From Brevundimonas sp. (GTDB lineage: Bacteria; Pseudomonadota; Alphaproteobacteria; Caulobacterales; Caulobacteraceae): a stretch of DNA of 64,000 nucleotides. Each line of letters opens with the position of its first letter. Within the stretch, counting starts at the first letter, position 1. The position numbers were made by a program, and so were the translations under genes. The stretch covers positions 62,001 through 126,000 of the forward strand of contig QFQU01000007.1 in assembly GCA_003248965.1 (NCBI GenBank), written 5' to 3'. The notes under the pieces are model-generated. The model had not been told where the DNA came from. It made no database searches and was given only the letters and a program-made list of their open reading frames with translations. Positions 51,776 through 62,137 of this stretch are shown here, piece by piece.

Positions 51776-52233
51776 GCGAAGCCCCCCGTATTCTGATCGT
51801 CGAGGCCCGTTTCTACGACGCCCTGGCCGACGCCCTGCTGGAAGGCGCCAAGGAGACGCTGAAGGCGCGCGGCGCGGACTTCGACGTCGTCACCGTGCCG
51901 GGCGCGCTGGAGATCCCGCCCGCCATCGCCATGGCCGAGGAGGCCGGCCGGTTCCCGACCGCGCCCCGTTATGACGGCTATGTCGCCCTGGGCACGGTCA
52001 TCCGCGGCGAGACCTATCATTTCGAGATCGTGTCGGATCAATCGGCGGCGGGCATCATGGCGCTGGGCGTCAAGGGTCTGGCCATCGGCAACGGCGTCCT
52101 GACGACCGAGGACGAGGACCAGGCCTGGTATCGGGCCCGGCTTTCGCAAGGGGATAAGGGGGGCGGGGCGGCGAAAGCCTGTCTGGACCTCATTGCCTTG
52201 AAGAAGCGATTGCGCGTAGGCGTCGGCGCATGA
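51772..52233 (+). CDS. ribH: 6,7-dimethyl-8-ribityllumazine synthase
   Basis: RibH forms lumazine from the pyrimidine intermediate and the butanone phosphate made by RibB. 153 residues: ILIVEARFYDALADALLEGA, VTVPGALEIPPAIAMA, GYVALGTVIRGETYHFEIVSDQSA with the ETYHFEIV active-site histidine, and GNGVLTTEDEDQA. The GTG start overlaps the ribB stop, and the end overlaps nusB by ATGA. Confidence 0.96.
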   Translation: MSEAPRILIVEARFYDALADALLEGAKETLKARGADFDVVTVPGALEIPPAIAMAEEAGRFPTAPRYDGYVALGTVIRGETYHFEIVSDQSAAGIMALGVKGLAIGNGVLTTEDEDQAWYRARLSQGDKGGGAAKACLDLIALKKRLRVGVGA

Positions 52234-52754
52234 CCGAACCGAACAGCGTAAAAGCCGTCCTCGAACAACTCGCCGAAGTCGAAAGGCAGCGCGCCGAGCC
52301 CAATCTGACGTCCAAACAACGTCGCGCCCGCACCGTGTCGCGCCTCGCCGCCGTCCAGGCCCTGTATCAGATGGAGCTGGCGGGCGAGGGCGTGGAGACG
52401 GTGATCACCGAATTCTCCAACTTCCGTTTCGACGGCGACATCGAGGGCGAGGCCCTGGCCGAGGCCGACGAGGCCTATTTCGCCGACATCGTGCGCGGCG
52501 TGATCGAAAGCCAGCGCGATATCGACGCCGCCATCAAGGCGCGCCTGGCGTCGAACTGGAAGCTGGAGCGGATCGACGCCACCCTGCGCGCCCTGCTGCG
52601 CTCGGGCGCCTGGGAGCTGATGAAACACCCCGAGACGCCGCGCGAAGTGGTGATCGACGAATATGTCGAACTGGCCAAGGCCTTCTTCGACGACGCCGAG
52701 GCGCGCTTCGTCAACGCCGCGCTGGACGGCGTGGCCAAAGACACGCGCAAATAA
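52230..52754 (+). CDS. nusB: Transcription antitermination factor NusB
   Basis: NusB works with NusE (S10) on boxA in rRNA antitermination. 174 residues: after a 30-residue N-terminal extension, RARTVSRLAAVQALYQMELAG (arginine-rich RNA-binding region), WKLERIDATLRALLRSGAWELM and VVIDEYVELAKAFFDDAEARFVNAALDGVAK are the family core. Placed after ribH as in many proteobacteria. Confidence 0.95.
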   Translation: MTEPNSVKAVLEQLAEVERQRAEPNLTSKQRRARTVSRLAAVQALYQMELAGEGVETVITEFSNFRFDGDIEGEALAEADEAYFADIVRGVIESQRDIDAAIKARLASNWKLERIDATLRALLRSGAWELMKHPETPREVVIDEYVELAKAFFDDAEARFVNAALDGVAKDTRK

Positions 52755-53743
52755 TGCCCGCGCTCGACGTCGCGGGCGAGTTCGAGACGATCGAGAGGCT
52801 GCTGAGGCCCCTGGCCCATCCCGAGTGGGCGAGGGGGCTGATGGACGATGTGGCGGTGCTGCCGTCGCGACCCGGCCACGACCTGATCCTGACCAAGGAC
52901 GCCATGGTCGAGGGGGTGCATTTCCTGCCCGACGACCCGCTGGATACGGTCGCCAAAAAGCTGTTGCGGGTGAACCTGTCGGATTTGGCGGCCAAGGGCG
53001 CCGAGCCGTTCGGCTATCTGCTGTCCTGCTTCTGGTCCGAGCGGTGCGGCTGGCCCGAACGCGAGGCCTTCGCGGCGGGGTTGGCCGAGGATCAGGCGCG
53101 GTTCGTCGTCCATCTGCTGGGCGGCGATACGGTCAAGACGCCGGGGCCGGCGTCCTTCTCCCTCACCGCCCTGGGCTGGACGCCGGCGGGTCGGGCCGTC
53201 TCCCGCGCGGGCGCCCAGCCCGGCGATCTGGTGTTCGTCACCGGTGCGATCGGCGATGGTCTGCTGGGTCTCAGAGCCGCGCGGGGGGAACTGACGTTGG
53301 AGCCCGAGCGTCTCGACGCCCTGACCGCTCATTACCGCACGCCCACGCCGCGTCTGGATTTCGCCGAGGTCGTGCGCGATTTCGCGAGCGCGTCGGTCGA
53401 TGTGTCGGACGGCCTCTTCGCCGATCTTACGCACGTCGCCCGCACCAGCGGCGTCGGCGTGGTGCTGAATCTGAATGTCTTGCCTCTGTCGACCGCAGCC
53501 CAGGCCTGGTTCGCGGATCGAGTCGATCCTCAGTTGTCGCTGGAGGATCTGGCGAGCGGCGGCGACGACTATGAGATCGCCTTCACCGCCCATCCCCGTC
53601 ACGAGGAAACCCTGCGGCACGAGGCGGAACGACGCCTGCTCCGTTTGACCAGGATCGGCGAAGTGGTTGTCGGCGACGGTTTGACCGTGACCTACGACGG
53701 GCGCTCAGTCGCCCCGGTGCGCCAAGGCTGGACACACGACTGA
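52754..53743 (+). CDS. thiL: Thiamine-monophosphate kinase
   Basis: ThiL phosphorylates thiamine monophosphate to the active diphosphate. 329 residues: DDVAVLPSRPGHDLILTKDAMVEGVHF with metal aspartates, VNLSDLAAKGAEPFGYL, GGDTVKTPGPASFSLTALGW and VDVSDGLFADL follow the PurM-like ATPase order; GDDYEIAFT is near residue 273. Start shares a base with the nusB stop. Last gene of the run. Confidence 0.94.
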   Translation: MPALDVAGEFETIERLLRPLAHPEWARGLMDDVAVLPSRPGHDLILTKDAMVEGVHFLPDDPLDTVAKKLLRVNLSDLAAKGAEPFGYLLSCFWSERCGWPEREAFAAGLAEDQARFVVHLLGGDTVKTPGPASFSLTALGWTPAGRAVSRAGAQPGDLVFVTGAIGDGLLGLRAARGELTLEPERLDALTAHYRTPTPRLDFAEVVRDFASASVDVSDGLFADLTHVARTSGVGVVLNLNVLPLSTAAQAWFADRVDPQLSLEDLASGGDDYEIAFTAHPRHEETLRHEAERRLLRLTRIGEVVVGDGLTVTYDGRSVAPVRQGWTHD

Positions 53744-53786
53744 CGGCGGCAAGGGAATCCTAACCGGCGTGGAGCACCATGGCGGC

Positions 53787-54215
53787 ATGGATCGCAGAAC
53801 TCTGATCTCGGCGGGCGCTGTCGCCCTGGCGAGCACCGCAACCTCGGCCGCCGCGTCGTCCAGCGAATCGTCCGCTGCGCCGCCGGCCCTGAGCATCGCC
53901 GGTCTGGGCCTGCCGGTGATCGAGGACGGCCGCCTGCGGAACTATGTCTTCGTGTCGCTGCGCTTGGTGCTGGGCGGCGGCAAGACCGTCGAGCAGATGC
54001 GGCCCAAGGAGGCTTTCTTCCGTGACGCCCTGGTCAAGGCGGCCCACCGCACCCCCTTCACCGTGCCGGGCGACTGGACCCGCCTGGACGAACGCGCCCT
54101 GTCTGCCGCCGTCATGTCGGCGGCGAACGCCATTTCCGGCCGGGGCTCTGTCGCTCGCGTCGAAGTCGTCGCCCAGAACCCCCGCCGTCGTACCGGAATG
54201 CCGACGCGACGCTAA
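53787..54215 (+). CDS. Secreted hypothetical protein
   Basis: A 142-residue protein from ATG 53,787 with a signal peptide (DRRTLISAGAVALASTATSAAASS). The remainder has a single domain with RNYVFVSLRLVLGGGKTVEQMRPKEAFFRDALVKAAHR, in part similar in pattern to the C-terminal domain of FliL-type proteins (a strand followed by a helix that begins with charged residues), and a basic tail (QNPRRRTGMPTRR). I cannot assign a family. GTG 53,769 is an alternative start. It follows thiL by 43 bp. Confidence 0.7.
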   Translation: MDRRTLISAGAVALASTATSAAASSSESSAAPPALSIAGLGLPVIEDGRLRNYVFVSLRLVLGGGKTVEQMRPKEAFFRDALVKAAHRTPFTVPGDWTRLDERALSAAVMSAANAISGRGSVARVEVVAQNPRRRTGMPTRR

Positions 54216-54520
54216 CGGGGTATGCCGCCTTCGGCCCGTCGGTCATCCTGGATGATGCCGCGAGAGACGATTTCTTCGGCTTGTTTCCGATGTATCGCGA
54301 CCATCTCGGCATACTGTTCAGGCGTATAACAAACGCGCTGCTCTATCCTTCTTCCCGTTAAAGCGCGTTGCTCGCAAATGCGCCGGGGGCGAGCGGCAGG
54401 AGCTTGGGGAGCGCTGGCCGCAGCAGGGGCTTGGATGGTTGCCGGAGTCGGCGCCGAACCCACAGGTGCGGCATCTTGGAACCCGAGCAGTCCTGAAAAC
54501 ATCATTATCGCAGCCAGCAT
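54212..54520 (-). CDS. Secreted small hypothetical protein
   Basis: A 102-residue protein from ATG 54,520, with GGAGGA binding site upstream. It has a signal peptide (LAAIMMFSGLLGFQDAAP), a Pro/Ala-rich linker and a C-terminal region with two cysteines (RRICEQRALTGRRIEQRVCYTPEQYAEM). The C-terminal pattern CxxRxxTGxxxxxRVC is seen in many short periplasmic proteins of Caulobacterales and Sphingomonadales. Function is not known. Its stop overlaps that of the convergent secreted protein. Confidence 0.72.
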   Translation of the reverse strand: MLAAIMMFSGLLGFQDAAPVGSAPTPATIQAPAAASAPQAPAARPRRICEQRALTGRRIEQRVCYTPEQYAEMVAIHRKQAEEIVSRGIIQDDRRAEGGIPR

Positions 54521-54764
54521 GATCGTCCTCCGCAAAGTACTAATGCTCTCATGAGGGGGATGGATAAGCAATCGCTACGTGTGCGTCACCTAAACCTTTC
54601 CAAGCGTTGCATAACGCGCGAGGCCGTGACACCGTCCATCCTGCAAATCCCAAGGGACGCAATGACGCGTCCGCCGCGTGCGGGGGGACCGGAAGGCGGA
54701 TAGAGGCGCCAACGCCCGCCGCGCCAAGGCCTGTGCGCCTGTTTGCAAGGGCATGGAAACGCCA

Positions 54765-56912
54765 ATGACGAACTCACTGACGCTGGTCTTCGCGGCCGGC
54801 GTTCTGGCGGTGCTGTACGGCGCCGTTCAGACCGCCGCGCTGATGAAGGCGAGCACCGGCAACGACAAGATGCGAGAGATCGCAGCCGCCATCCAGGAAG
54901 GCGCCTCCGCTTATCTGAAGCGGCAATACATGACCATCGGCATGGTCGGGATCGTGATCCTGATCGCCGCCTATTTCCTGATCGGGCCCTATGCGGCCAT
55001 CGGCTTCCTGATCGGCGCCGTCCTGTCGGGCGCGGCGGGCTATGCGGGAATGCTGATCTCGGTGCGGGCCAATGTCCGCACGGCCCAGGCGGCCTCGGAG
55101 GGTCTGGCCAAGGGACTGAACCTGGCGTTCCGCTCGGGCGCCATCACCGGCATGTTCGTGGCGGGCGGGGCCCTGATCGGGGTGTCGGGCTACTATATCG
55201 TGCTGACGCACCATCTGGGACTGGCCTCAACCAGCCGAGAAGTGATCGACGGGCTGGTCGCCCTGGGCTTCGGCGCCTCGCTGATCTCCATCTTCGCGCG
55301 CCTGGGCGGCGGCATCTTCACCAAGGGCGCCGACGTGGGCGGCGACATGGTGGGCAAGGTCGAGGCAGGCATTCCGGAGGATGATCCCAGAAACGCCGCG
55401 ACCATCGCGGATAATGTGGGCGACAACGTCGGCGATTGCGCCGGGATGGCCGCCGATCTGTTCGAGACCTATGCGGTGACGACGGTGGCGACCATGGTTC
55501 TGGCGGCCATCTTCTTCCGTGGTCAGCCTTACGTCGATCTGATGATGGTCCTGCCGCTGGCGATCTGCGCGGTCTGCATCGTCACCTCCATTATCGGCAG
55601 CTTCTTCGTCCGGCTGGGCAAATCCAACAACATCATGGGGGCGTTGTATCAGGGGCTGATCGTCACCGGCGTCCTGTCGATCGGCGCAGTCTGGTGGGTG
55701 ATCAACACCATGATCACCGGGCCGGTCGTGACCGTCGGCGGGCTGGAGATCCAACCCATGGCCCTGTTCTGGTCCGGCATGGTTGGTCTGGCGGTGACGG
55801 CGGCCATCGTGGTCGTGACCGAATACTACACCGGCTCGGGCTTCCGTCCGGTGCGATCGGTGGCCAATGCATCCGTTTCTGGCCACGGCACGAATGTGAT
55901 CCAGGGTCTGGCGGTTTCCCTTGAGGCCACGGCCTTGCCGGCCCTGACCATCATCGTCGGCATCGTGGTCAGCTTCCAACTGGCTGGTCTGTTCGGCATC
56001 GCCATCGCCACCACCACCATGCTGGGCGTGGCGGGGATGATCGTGGCGCTGGACGCCTTCGGACCCGTGACGGACAACGCCGGCGGCATCGCCGAAATGG
56101 CGGGTCTGCCCAGCGAGGTGCGTCATTCGACCGACGCCCTGGATGCGGTCGGCAACACCACCAAGGCTGTGACCAAGGGCTACGCCATCGGCTCGGCCGG
56201 TCTGGGCGCGCTGGTGCTGTTCGCCGCCTATACGTCGGATCTGCAGTACTTCTCGGCCAATCCGGCGGACTATCCCTTCTTCGCCGGGATGGGGCCGATC
56301 ACCTTCGATCTGACCAACCCCTACGTCGTCGTCGGCCTGCTGTTCGGCGGTCTGCTGCCGTTCCTGTTCGGCGGCATGTCCATGATGGCGGTGGGGCGCG
56401 CGGCCGAATCGGTCGTCGCCGAAGTGCGCCGCCAGTTCCGCGAGAACCCCGGCATCATGACCTATCAGGTCAAGCCGGAGTACGGTCGGGCGGTCGACAT
56501 CCTGACCAAGGCCGCGATCCGCGAGATGATCGTGCCGTCGCTGCTGCCCGTGCTGTCGCCCATTGTCCTGTTCGTCGCCGTCATGGCGATCTCGGACAAG
56601 GCCAACGCCTTTGCGGCCCTGGGCGCCATGCTGATGGGCGTGATCGTCACCGGCCTGTTCGTCGCCATCTCGATGACCTCGGGCGGCGGCGCGTGGGACA
56701 ACGCCAAGAAGGTGATCGAGGAAGGATTCACCGACAAGAACGGCGTCGTCCACGGCAAGGGATCGGAGGCCCACAAGGCCGCCGTCACCGGCGACACGGT
56801 GGGCGATCCCTACAAGGATACGTCCGGCCCGGCGGTGAACCCGATGATCAAGATCACCAACATCGTGGCCCTGTTGCTGCTGGCGGTGCTGGCCAGCGGA
56901 AGCGTCGGCTAG
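54765..56912 (+). CDS. hppA: Membrane-bound proton-translocating pyrophosphatase
   Basis: HppA couples hydrolysis of pyrophosphate to proton export across the inner membrane. The 715-residue protein has about 16 hydrophobic helices and the catalytic motifs KGADVGGDMVGKVEAGIPEDDPRNAATIADNVGDNVGDCAG (in part: GADVGGDMVGKVE, near 190-202) and GDTVGDPYKDTSGPAVN near the C-terminus. The GNTTKAVTKG sequence, with Lys instead of Ala, marks the potassium-independent class. ATG 54,765 is preferred over 54,753 because of spacing to its GGAA; the difference is four residues. Confidence 0.96.
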   Translation: MTNSLTLVFAAGVLAVLYGAVQTAALMKASTGNDKMREIAAAIQEGASAYLKRQYMTIGMVGIVILIAAYFLIGPYAAIGFLIGAVLSGAAGYAGMLISVRANVRTAQAASEGLAKGLNLAFRSGAITGMFVAGGALIGVSGYYIVLTHHLGLASTSREVIDGLVALGFGASLISIFARLGGGIFTKGADVGGDMVGKVEAGIPEDDPRNAATIADNVGDNVGDCAGMAADLFETYAVTTVATMVLAAIFFRGQPYVDLMMVLPLAICAVCIVTSIIGSFFVRLGKSNNIMGALYQGLIVTGVLSIGAVWWVINTMITGPVVTVGGLEIQPMALFWSGMVGLAVTAAIVVVTEYYTGSGFRPVRSVANASVSGHGTNVIQGLAVSLEATALPALTIIVGIVVSFQLAGLFGIAIATTTMLGVAGMIVALDAFGPVTDNAGGIAEMAGLPSEVRHSTDALDAVGNTTKAVTKGYAIGSAGLGALVLFAAYTSDLQYFSANPADYPFFAGMGPITFDLTNPYVVVGLLFGGLLPFLFGGMSMMAVGRAAESVVAEVRRQFRENPGIMTYQVKPEYGRAVDILTKAAIREMIVPSLLPVLSPIVLFVAVMAISDKANAFAALGAMLMGVIVTGLFVAISMTSGGGAWDNAKKVIEEGFTDKNGVVHGKGSEAHKAAVTGDTVGDPYKDTSGPAVNPMIKITNIVALLLLAVLASGSVG

Positions 56913-56937
56913 GTCGATACGGCATCCTGGAATGAAG

Positions 56938-56973
56938 ACGCCCCGGAGATCGCTCTCCGGGGCGTTTTTCTTT
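56938..56973 (+). terminator. Rho-independent terminator of hppA
   Basis: ACGCCCCGGAGA and TCTCCGGGGCGT form a 12-bp stem with a TCGC loop, followed by TTTTTCTTT. It lies 25 bases after the hppA stop and close to the convergent bamE gene. Confidence 0.93.
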
Positions 56974-56988
56974 GCGCGGTGAGGATGT

Positions 56989-57468
56989 TCAGTCCGGGCG
57001 GCGCTGGCCCGGCGCATCCTCGTCGGTGCGCGGCAGCTGACCGCGGCCGACGTTGCCCAGCAACTGCTCCAGCACCGTCAGGGCGCGGCCGCGGGTCGGG
57101 GTCTCGTTTCGGTTCATCGCGATCTGCTCGCCGTCGGCGAGGCCCAGGGTGCGGACGCCCGCCACCTTGTCGCCCGTGGGTTCGAAGGTGATCTCCGTCA
57201 CCGTTCGGCTGGAGACCTTGGGCAGATTATAGGTGTATTTCTCGGTCGTCTGGCTGATGTAGTACCAGACCTGATTGGGCTCGAAGGTCGAGGTCGTGGA
57301 CGGCGTGCCCAGCTTGGCCAGGACCGTTTCCTTGGTGTCGGTTCCGGCCACTACGTCCTGCGGCTTGGCGTCGATGGCCTGGAAGCCGTTGGAACCAATC
57401 ACTGGCGCGCAGGCGGCGCTCAGTCCGGCCAGGGAGACGGCGGCGAAGATCGGTGCGAAACGGGACAT
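56989..57468 (-). CDS. bamE: Outer-membrane assembly lipoprotein BamE
   Basis: BamE is an accessory of the BAM complex that inserts beta-barrel proteins into the outer membrane. The 159-residue protein has a lipoprotein signal ending in LAGLSAACAP (lipidated cysteine about 20), then the SmpA/OmlA domain: DVVAGTDTKETVLAKLGTPST, NQVWYYISQ and TEITFEPTGDKV. The C-terminal 40 residues are a polar extension. Monocistronic, divergent from the next gene. Confidence 0.92.
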   Translation of the reverse strand: MSRFAPIFAAVSLAGLSAACAPVIGSNGFQAIDAKPQDVVAGTDTKETVLAKLGTPSTTSTFEPNQVWYYISQTTEKYTYNLPKVSSRTVTEITFEPTGDKVAGVRTLGLADGEQIAMNRNETPTRGRALTVLEQLLGNVGRGQLPRTDEDAPGQRRPD

Positions 57469-57558
57469 GTCGGGCGCCTGCGAGAGAACAAGGTCTTTGA
57501 CCTAGACGGACCTGCGTCCTAGTTCAACGGCGCGGCGGAAAAGGGGCCGCTGAAATCC

Positions 57559-58083
57559 ATGTTGAAAAACCTGTTCAAACCTCGGTTGCGCGCCCGTATC
57601 GGCGACGACCTGTACGCCAAGGCCGTAGCCCAGGCGCGCAATGTCGCCTTCTACACCCGTCTGGGCGTGGCGGATCGGATCGATGCGCGGTTCGAACTCT
57701 ACACCCTGCACGTCCTGCTGCTGGTGCTGCGCCTGCGCGACGAAAACACGGCACAGGGGCAGGAGGCGGCGCAGGATCTGTTCGACGTCTATGTCTCCGC
57801 CCTGGACCATGTCCTGCGCGAGGAAGGCGTCGGCGACGTCGCGGTCGGCAAGAAGATGCGCAAGCTGGGCGAGGCGCTATACGGCCGCATGGCCGCCTAT
57901 GAGCCGCCTCTGCGCGCCGCCGACGCAGAGACCCTGACGCAGGCCTTGACGCGCAACGTCTATGCGCAGGACGAGGCGGAACACGCAGCGGCCCTGGCGG
58001 CCTATGCGTTGACGGCGCGCGCCGCTCTGGCGGCGCAGACATTCAAGGCGATGCAGGCCGCGCCGGCCTGGCCCGAGGTTTGA
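57559..58083 (+). CDS. Ubiquinol-cytochrome c chaperone family protein
   Basis: A 174-residue helical protein. The core ARNVAFYTRLGVADRIDARFELYTLHVLLLVLRLRD and GEALYGRMAAYEPPL match the bacterial family related to mitochondrial CBP3, which helps assemble cytochrome b of the bc1 complex. An Ala-rich C-terminal helix follows. It is upstream of DUF177, as often seen in alphaproteobacteria. No bc1 genes are in the window. Confidence 0.87.
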   Translation: MLKNLFKPRLRARIGDDLYAKAVAQARNVAFYTRLGVADRIDARFELYTLHVLLLVLRLRDENTAQGQEAAQDLFDVYVSALDHVLREEGVGDVAVGKKMRKLGEALYGRMAAYEPPLRAADAETLTQALTRNVYAQDEAEHAAALAAYALTARAALAAQTFKAMQAAPAWPEV

Positions 58084-58088
58084 GATAC

Positions 58089-58616
58089 ATGAGCACGCCC
58101 CCCCTTCCTTTCAGCGATCCGGTGCGAATCAACCAGATCGGCGCCGGTCTGGAACGCACCCTGACGCCTGACCCAGAGGCGATCCGCCGAATCGCCCGCG
58201 CGCTGGATTTGCAGGCGCTGGACGGTTTCACTGCGGAACTGAGCCTGGCGCCGACGCCCTCGACCCGCGAATGGACGCTGAAGGGGCGGGTGCGCGCCCA
58301 TGCGGTCCAGACCTGCGGAATCACCCTGGAGCCGCTGCCGGTCGATGTGGATCGACGCTTCTCGATCCAGCTGGCCGAGGCCGCGCCCGAACAGACCGAT
58401 GAAATCGAGGTCACGCTGGACGAGGACGACGCCGACCTGATCGAGGACGGCAAGATCGACCTTGGCCAATATGCGGTCGAGCAACTGGCGCTGGCGCTGG
58501 ACCCGTTCCCGCGCAAGCCCGGCGCGACCTTTGTCCAGCCGGAGGAGCCGGCGGAAATCTCACCCTTTGCAGCCCTGAAGGCGCTGAAGCCACGCGACGG
58601 CGAAGGCCGAGGTTGA
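58089..58616 (+). CDS. DUF177 (YceD-like) family protein
   Basis: A 175-residue protein of the YceD/DUF177 family, linked genetically to 23S rRNA accumulation and usually placed before rpmF-plsX-fabH. Here rpmF is absent from the run. The family cysteine motif is reduced to one cysteine in VQTCGITLEPLPVDVDRRF (the C-x2-C pattern is incomplete); the acidic segment IEVTLDEDDADLIEDGKIDLGQYAVEQLALALDPFPRKPG is highly typical. ATG 58,089 is chosen. Confidence 0.9.
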   Translation: MSTPPLPFSDPVRINQIGAGLERTLTPDPEAIRRIARALDLQALDGFTAELSLAPTPSTREWTLKGRVRAHAVQTCGITLEPLPVDVDRRFSIQLAEAAPEQTDEIEVTLDEDDADLIEDGKIDLGQYAVEQLALALDPFPRKPGATFVQPEEPAEISPFAALKALKPRDGEGRG

Positions 58617-58715
58617 CGTAAGGTCCGGGTGGTTGCATCCCCGGGCGTCGGCGCTATCGTGCCGCGCCCCTATCGAGCGTCGCGCGACAAGACGACGCGG
58701 CCAAACGAGGTCCAT

Positions 58716-59785
<1,070 letters not shown>

Positions 59786-59789
<4 letters not shown>

Positions 59790-60763
59790 GCGTCACCCGC
59801 AGCGTCGTCACCGGCGTCGGCTCTTATCTTCCGGAGCAGATCGTCACCAACGCGGACCTGGCCAAGGTCGTCGACACCTCCGACGAATGGATCCAGGAGC
59901 GCACCGGCATCAAGCAGCGCCACAAGGCGCGCGACGACCAGCCGACCAGCGACCTGGCCGTCGAGGCCGCCAGGAAGGCTCTGGCCGACGCGGGCAAGGC
60001 CGCGGCGGACGTCGATCTGATCATCGTCGCCACGACGACGCCGGACATGACCTTTCCGGCGGTCGCCGCCATCGTCCAGGCCAAGCTGGGGGCGCCCGTG
60101 GGCGTGGCCTTCGATGTGCAAGCCGTCTGCTCGGGCTTTGTCTATGCGCTGAGCGTCGCCGACGGCTTCGTCGCGCGCGGTCTGTCGAAGTGCGCCCTGG
60201 TGATCGGGGCCGAGGAAATGACCCGCTTGATGGACTGGACCGATCGGACGACGTGCGTCCTGTTCGGCGACGGGGCCGGCGCCGTGGTCCTGGAGCCGCG
60301 CGAAGGGCAGGGGACCGCCGAGGATCAGGGCATGCTGGGCTTCGCTCTGCGCGCCGACGGGTCCAAGACCGATCTGCTCTACGTCGATGGCGGCCCGGCG
60401 ACGAGCGGCACGGTCGGTCACCTGCGTATGGCGGGCAATCAGGTTTTCCGTCATGCCGTGGTCAACATCGCCGAAGGCATCACCGCCGCCTGCGCTGCAG
60501 CCGGAATCCAGATCGCCGATGTCGACTGGTTCGTGCCGCACCAGGCCAATCAACGCATCATCAAGGGCGTCGGCGACCGGCTGGGCCTGGACGAGAACAA
60601 GGTGATCTCGACCGTGGCCGTGCACGCCAACACCTCGGCCGCCTCCATCCCGTTGGCGCTGGATGCGGCGATCAAGGACGGCCGGATCAGGAAGGGCGAC
60701 ATGGTCCTTCTGGAGGCCATGGGCGGCGGCCTGACCTGGGGCGCCTGCGCCCTGCGGCTTTAA
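59786..60763 (+). CDS. fabH: 3-oxoacyl-[ACP] synthase III
   Basis: FabH starts fatty acid synthesis by joining acetyl-CoA with malonyl-ACP. 325 residues of thiolase fold: the catalytic cysteine is in DVQAVCSGFVY at about residue 115, the histidine in WFVPHQANQRI (about 252) and the asparagine in VAVHANTSAASIP (about 282). GTG 59,786. It follows plsX directly, with the transcription factor gene ihfA behind. Confidence 0.96.
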
Positions 60764-60840
60764 GACCCCTTGGGGCATTGATTTTCCGGGCTCTTTGCGG
60801 CCCTATGATTTCGAGCAGGTCTCACCACAGCGGGGATAGG

Positions 60841-61149
60841 ATGGCAGGCCAACAGACGGTGACGCGCGCGGACCTCTGCGAGGCCGTGCATGAAGAGGTC
60901 GGTCTGTCGCGTCAGGAGTGTTCGGCCCTGGTCGAGCGCACGCTGGAGTTGATAGTGGAATCCCTGGAACGCGGGGATACGGTCAAATTATCGGGCTTCG
61001 GCGTCTTCCAGGTCCGCGAAAAGCGCGCTCGCATGGGCCGCAACCCCAAGACCGGCGAACCGGCGGCCATAAATCCGCGTCGGGTCATTAGCTTCCGCGC
61101 CTCGCAAATCATGAAGAGCCGGGTTCACGACGCCGTCGTCGAGGACTGA
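60841..61149 (+). CDS. ihfA: Integration host factor alpha subunit
   Basis: IHF bends DNA strongly at specific sites. The 102-residue HU-fold protein has TVTRADLCEAVHEEVGLSRQE at the N-terminus, GDTVKLSGFGVFQVREKRARMGRNPKTGEP in the arm (in part: FGVFQVREKRARMGRNPKTG), and INPRRVISFRASQIMKSRV. The alpha rather than beta or HU type is indicated by the first helix and VKLSGFGVFxVRxK. GGGGATAGG directly precedes the ATG. Confidence 0.94.
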   Translation: MAGQQTVTRADLCEAVHEEVGLSRQECSALVERTLELIVESLERGDTVKLSGFGVFQVREKRARMGRNPKTGEPAAINPRRVISFRASQIMKSRVHDAVVED

Positions 61150-61154
61150 GGCCC

Positions 61155-61562
61155 GTGGCCAAGAGCGCCGGGGCCTTTCGCACGATTTCGGAAGCGGCCG
61201 ACGAGGTCGGCGTCCCTCAGCACGTCCTGCGGTTCTGGGAAACCAAATTCACCTTCATTTCACCGGTGAAGCGAGCCGGCGGCCGACGATTCTATCGCCC
61301 GCAGGACATCGCCGTTCTCCAGTCGATCAAACGGTTGCTGCACGACGACGGCCTGACGATTCGCGGCGTGCAGCGGCTGCACAAGGATCAAGGTCTGAAG
61401 AAGCTGATCGGCGCAGAAGCCGTCGCCCTGATCGAGGACGGCGAAGCGACGCCGACGGCTGCGATTCATGAAAATTCCGACGTCCATCCAGCGCGTCTTG
61501 GCCTGATCCTGGCCGATCTGGAGGCCGCGAAGGCCCGATTGGACGCCGTTCTCGATCGGTAG
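61155..61562 (+). CDS. MerR-family transcriptional regulator
   Basis: A 135-residue regulator from a GTG start five bases after ihfA. The MerR helix-turn-helix is FRTISEAADEVGVPQHVLRFWETKF (in part: ISEAADEVGVPQHVLRFWE), then FISPVKRAGGRRFYRPQDIAVLQSIKRLL with its wing. A short C-terminal coiled region (ILADLEAAKARLDAVLDR) is the dimer helix. No cysteines for metal sensing. This ihfA-merR pair is common in alphaproteobacteria; target genes are unknown. Confidence 0.93.
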   Translation: MAKSAGAFRTISEAADEVGVPQHVLRFWETKFTFISPVKRAGGRRFYRPQDIAVLQSIKRLLHDDGLTIRGVQRLHKDQGLKKLIGAEAVALIEDGEATPTAAIHENSDVHPARLGLILADLEAAKARLDAVLDR

Positions 61563-61584
61563 GTGGAAAACCTGCTTTTAGCGT

Positions 61585-61613
61585 TTGCGGCGCGCGAAAC
61601 CGCCGTCTATAGG
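61585..61613 (+). promoter_or_regulatory. Candidate promoter of tRNA-Pro(GGG)
   Basis: TTGCGG (61,585-61,590) and TATAGG (61,608-61,613) with a 17-base spacer end 10 bases before the mature tRNA. Confidence 0.55.
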
Positions 61614-61622
61614 GAGCGCCTT

Positions 61623-61699
<77 letters not shown>

Positions 61700-62137
61700 T
61701 CTAAATCATTGATTTGGAATGGTTTTGAAGGGGCCGCCGTACGGCGGCCCCTTCGCAGTTCCGCCGTGGGGCACATATGGGGCACAAGCTGCGATTCGCT
61801 CTCGTGACTTGTTCAGCGGTTCCCTACCCGTGTCGCCGCTTTTCAAAGGTCTGCCCGGCTTTCTCGGGTGCCGCGACGGGCTTGGGGAGTCTCGGGCCTG
61901 GGAAGCACGTCGGCCATGCCCTGAGCATTGCCAAGAACGAGTATCGATGTCCGGCTGCCCTGGCCCGGCTCAATGACTGTTGCTGACTCGAAAGCGACCT
62001 TGGGAGCGTCCGCTTTGCGACGAGGCCCCACCGGCCGGTAGCCTTCAACTGCTCCCTGTAAATGCGGCCACGGTGATGCAACTGCTGCAGAATGGGAGGT
62101 TGTGTCTCCACGGCCCGGAGGATTCGAGCAATGTCCA
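61700..62137 (+). other. 438-bp stretch without a supported gene, after tRNA-Pro
   Basis: The first 60 bases hold the palindrome described separately. Then TGGGGCACA occurs twice in tandem (61,767-61,775 and 61,778-61,786). Short open frames exist on both strands but none has a binding site, recognisable domain or codon usage like the neighbours; I see no integrase. It may be the boundary of an integrated element or the remnant of a lost gene. Confidence 0.6.
61728..61753 (+). terminator. Hairpin after tRNA-Pro(GGG)
   Basis: AAGGGGCCGCCGT is immediately followed by its exact complement ACGGCGGCCCCTT, a perfect 26-bp palindrome 28 bases after the tRNA. As RNA it gives a very stable hairpin ending in two U residues only. 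Probably the transcription end of the tRNA. Confidence 0.6.

Noticed and set aside
61700..62137. Integrase gene after tRNA-Pro(GGG)
   Set aside because: No frame has the tyrosine- or serine-recombinase motifs.
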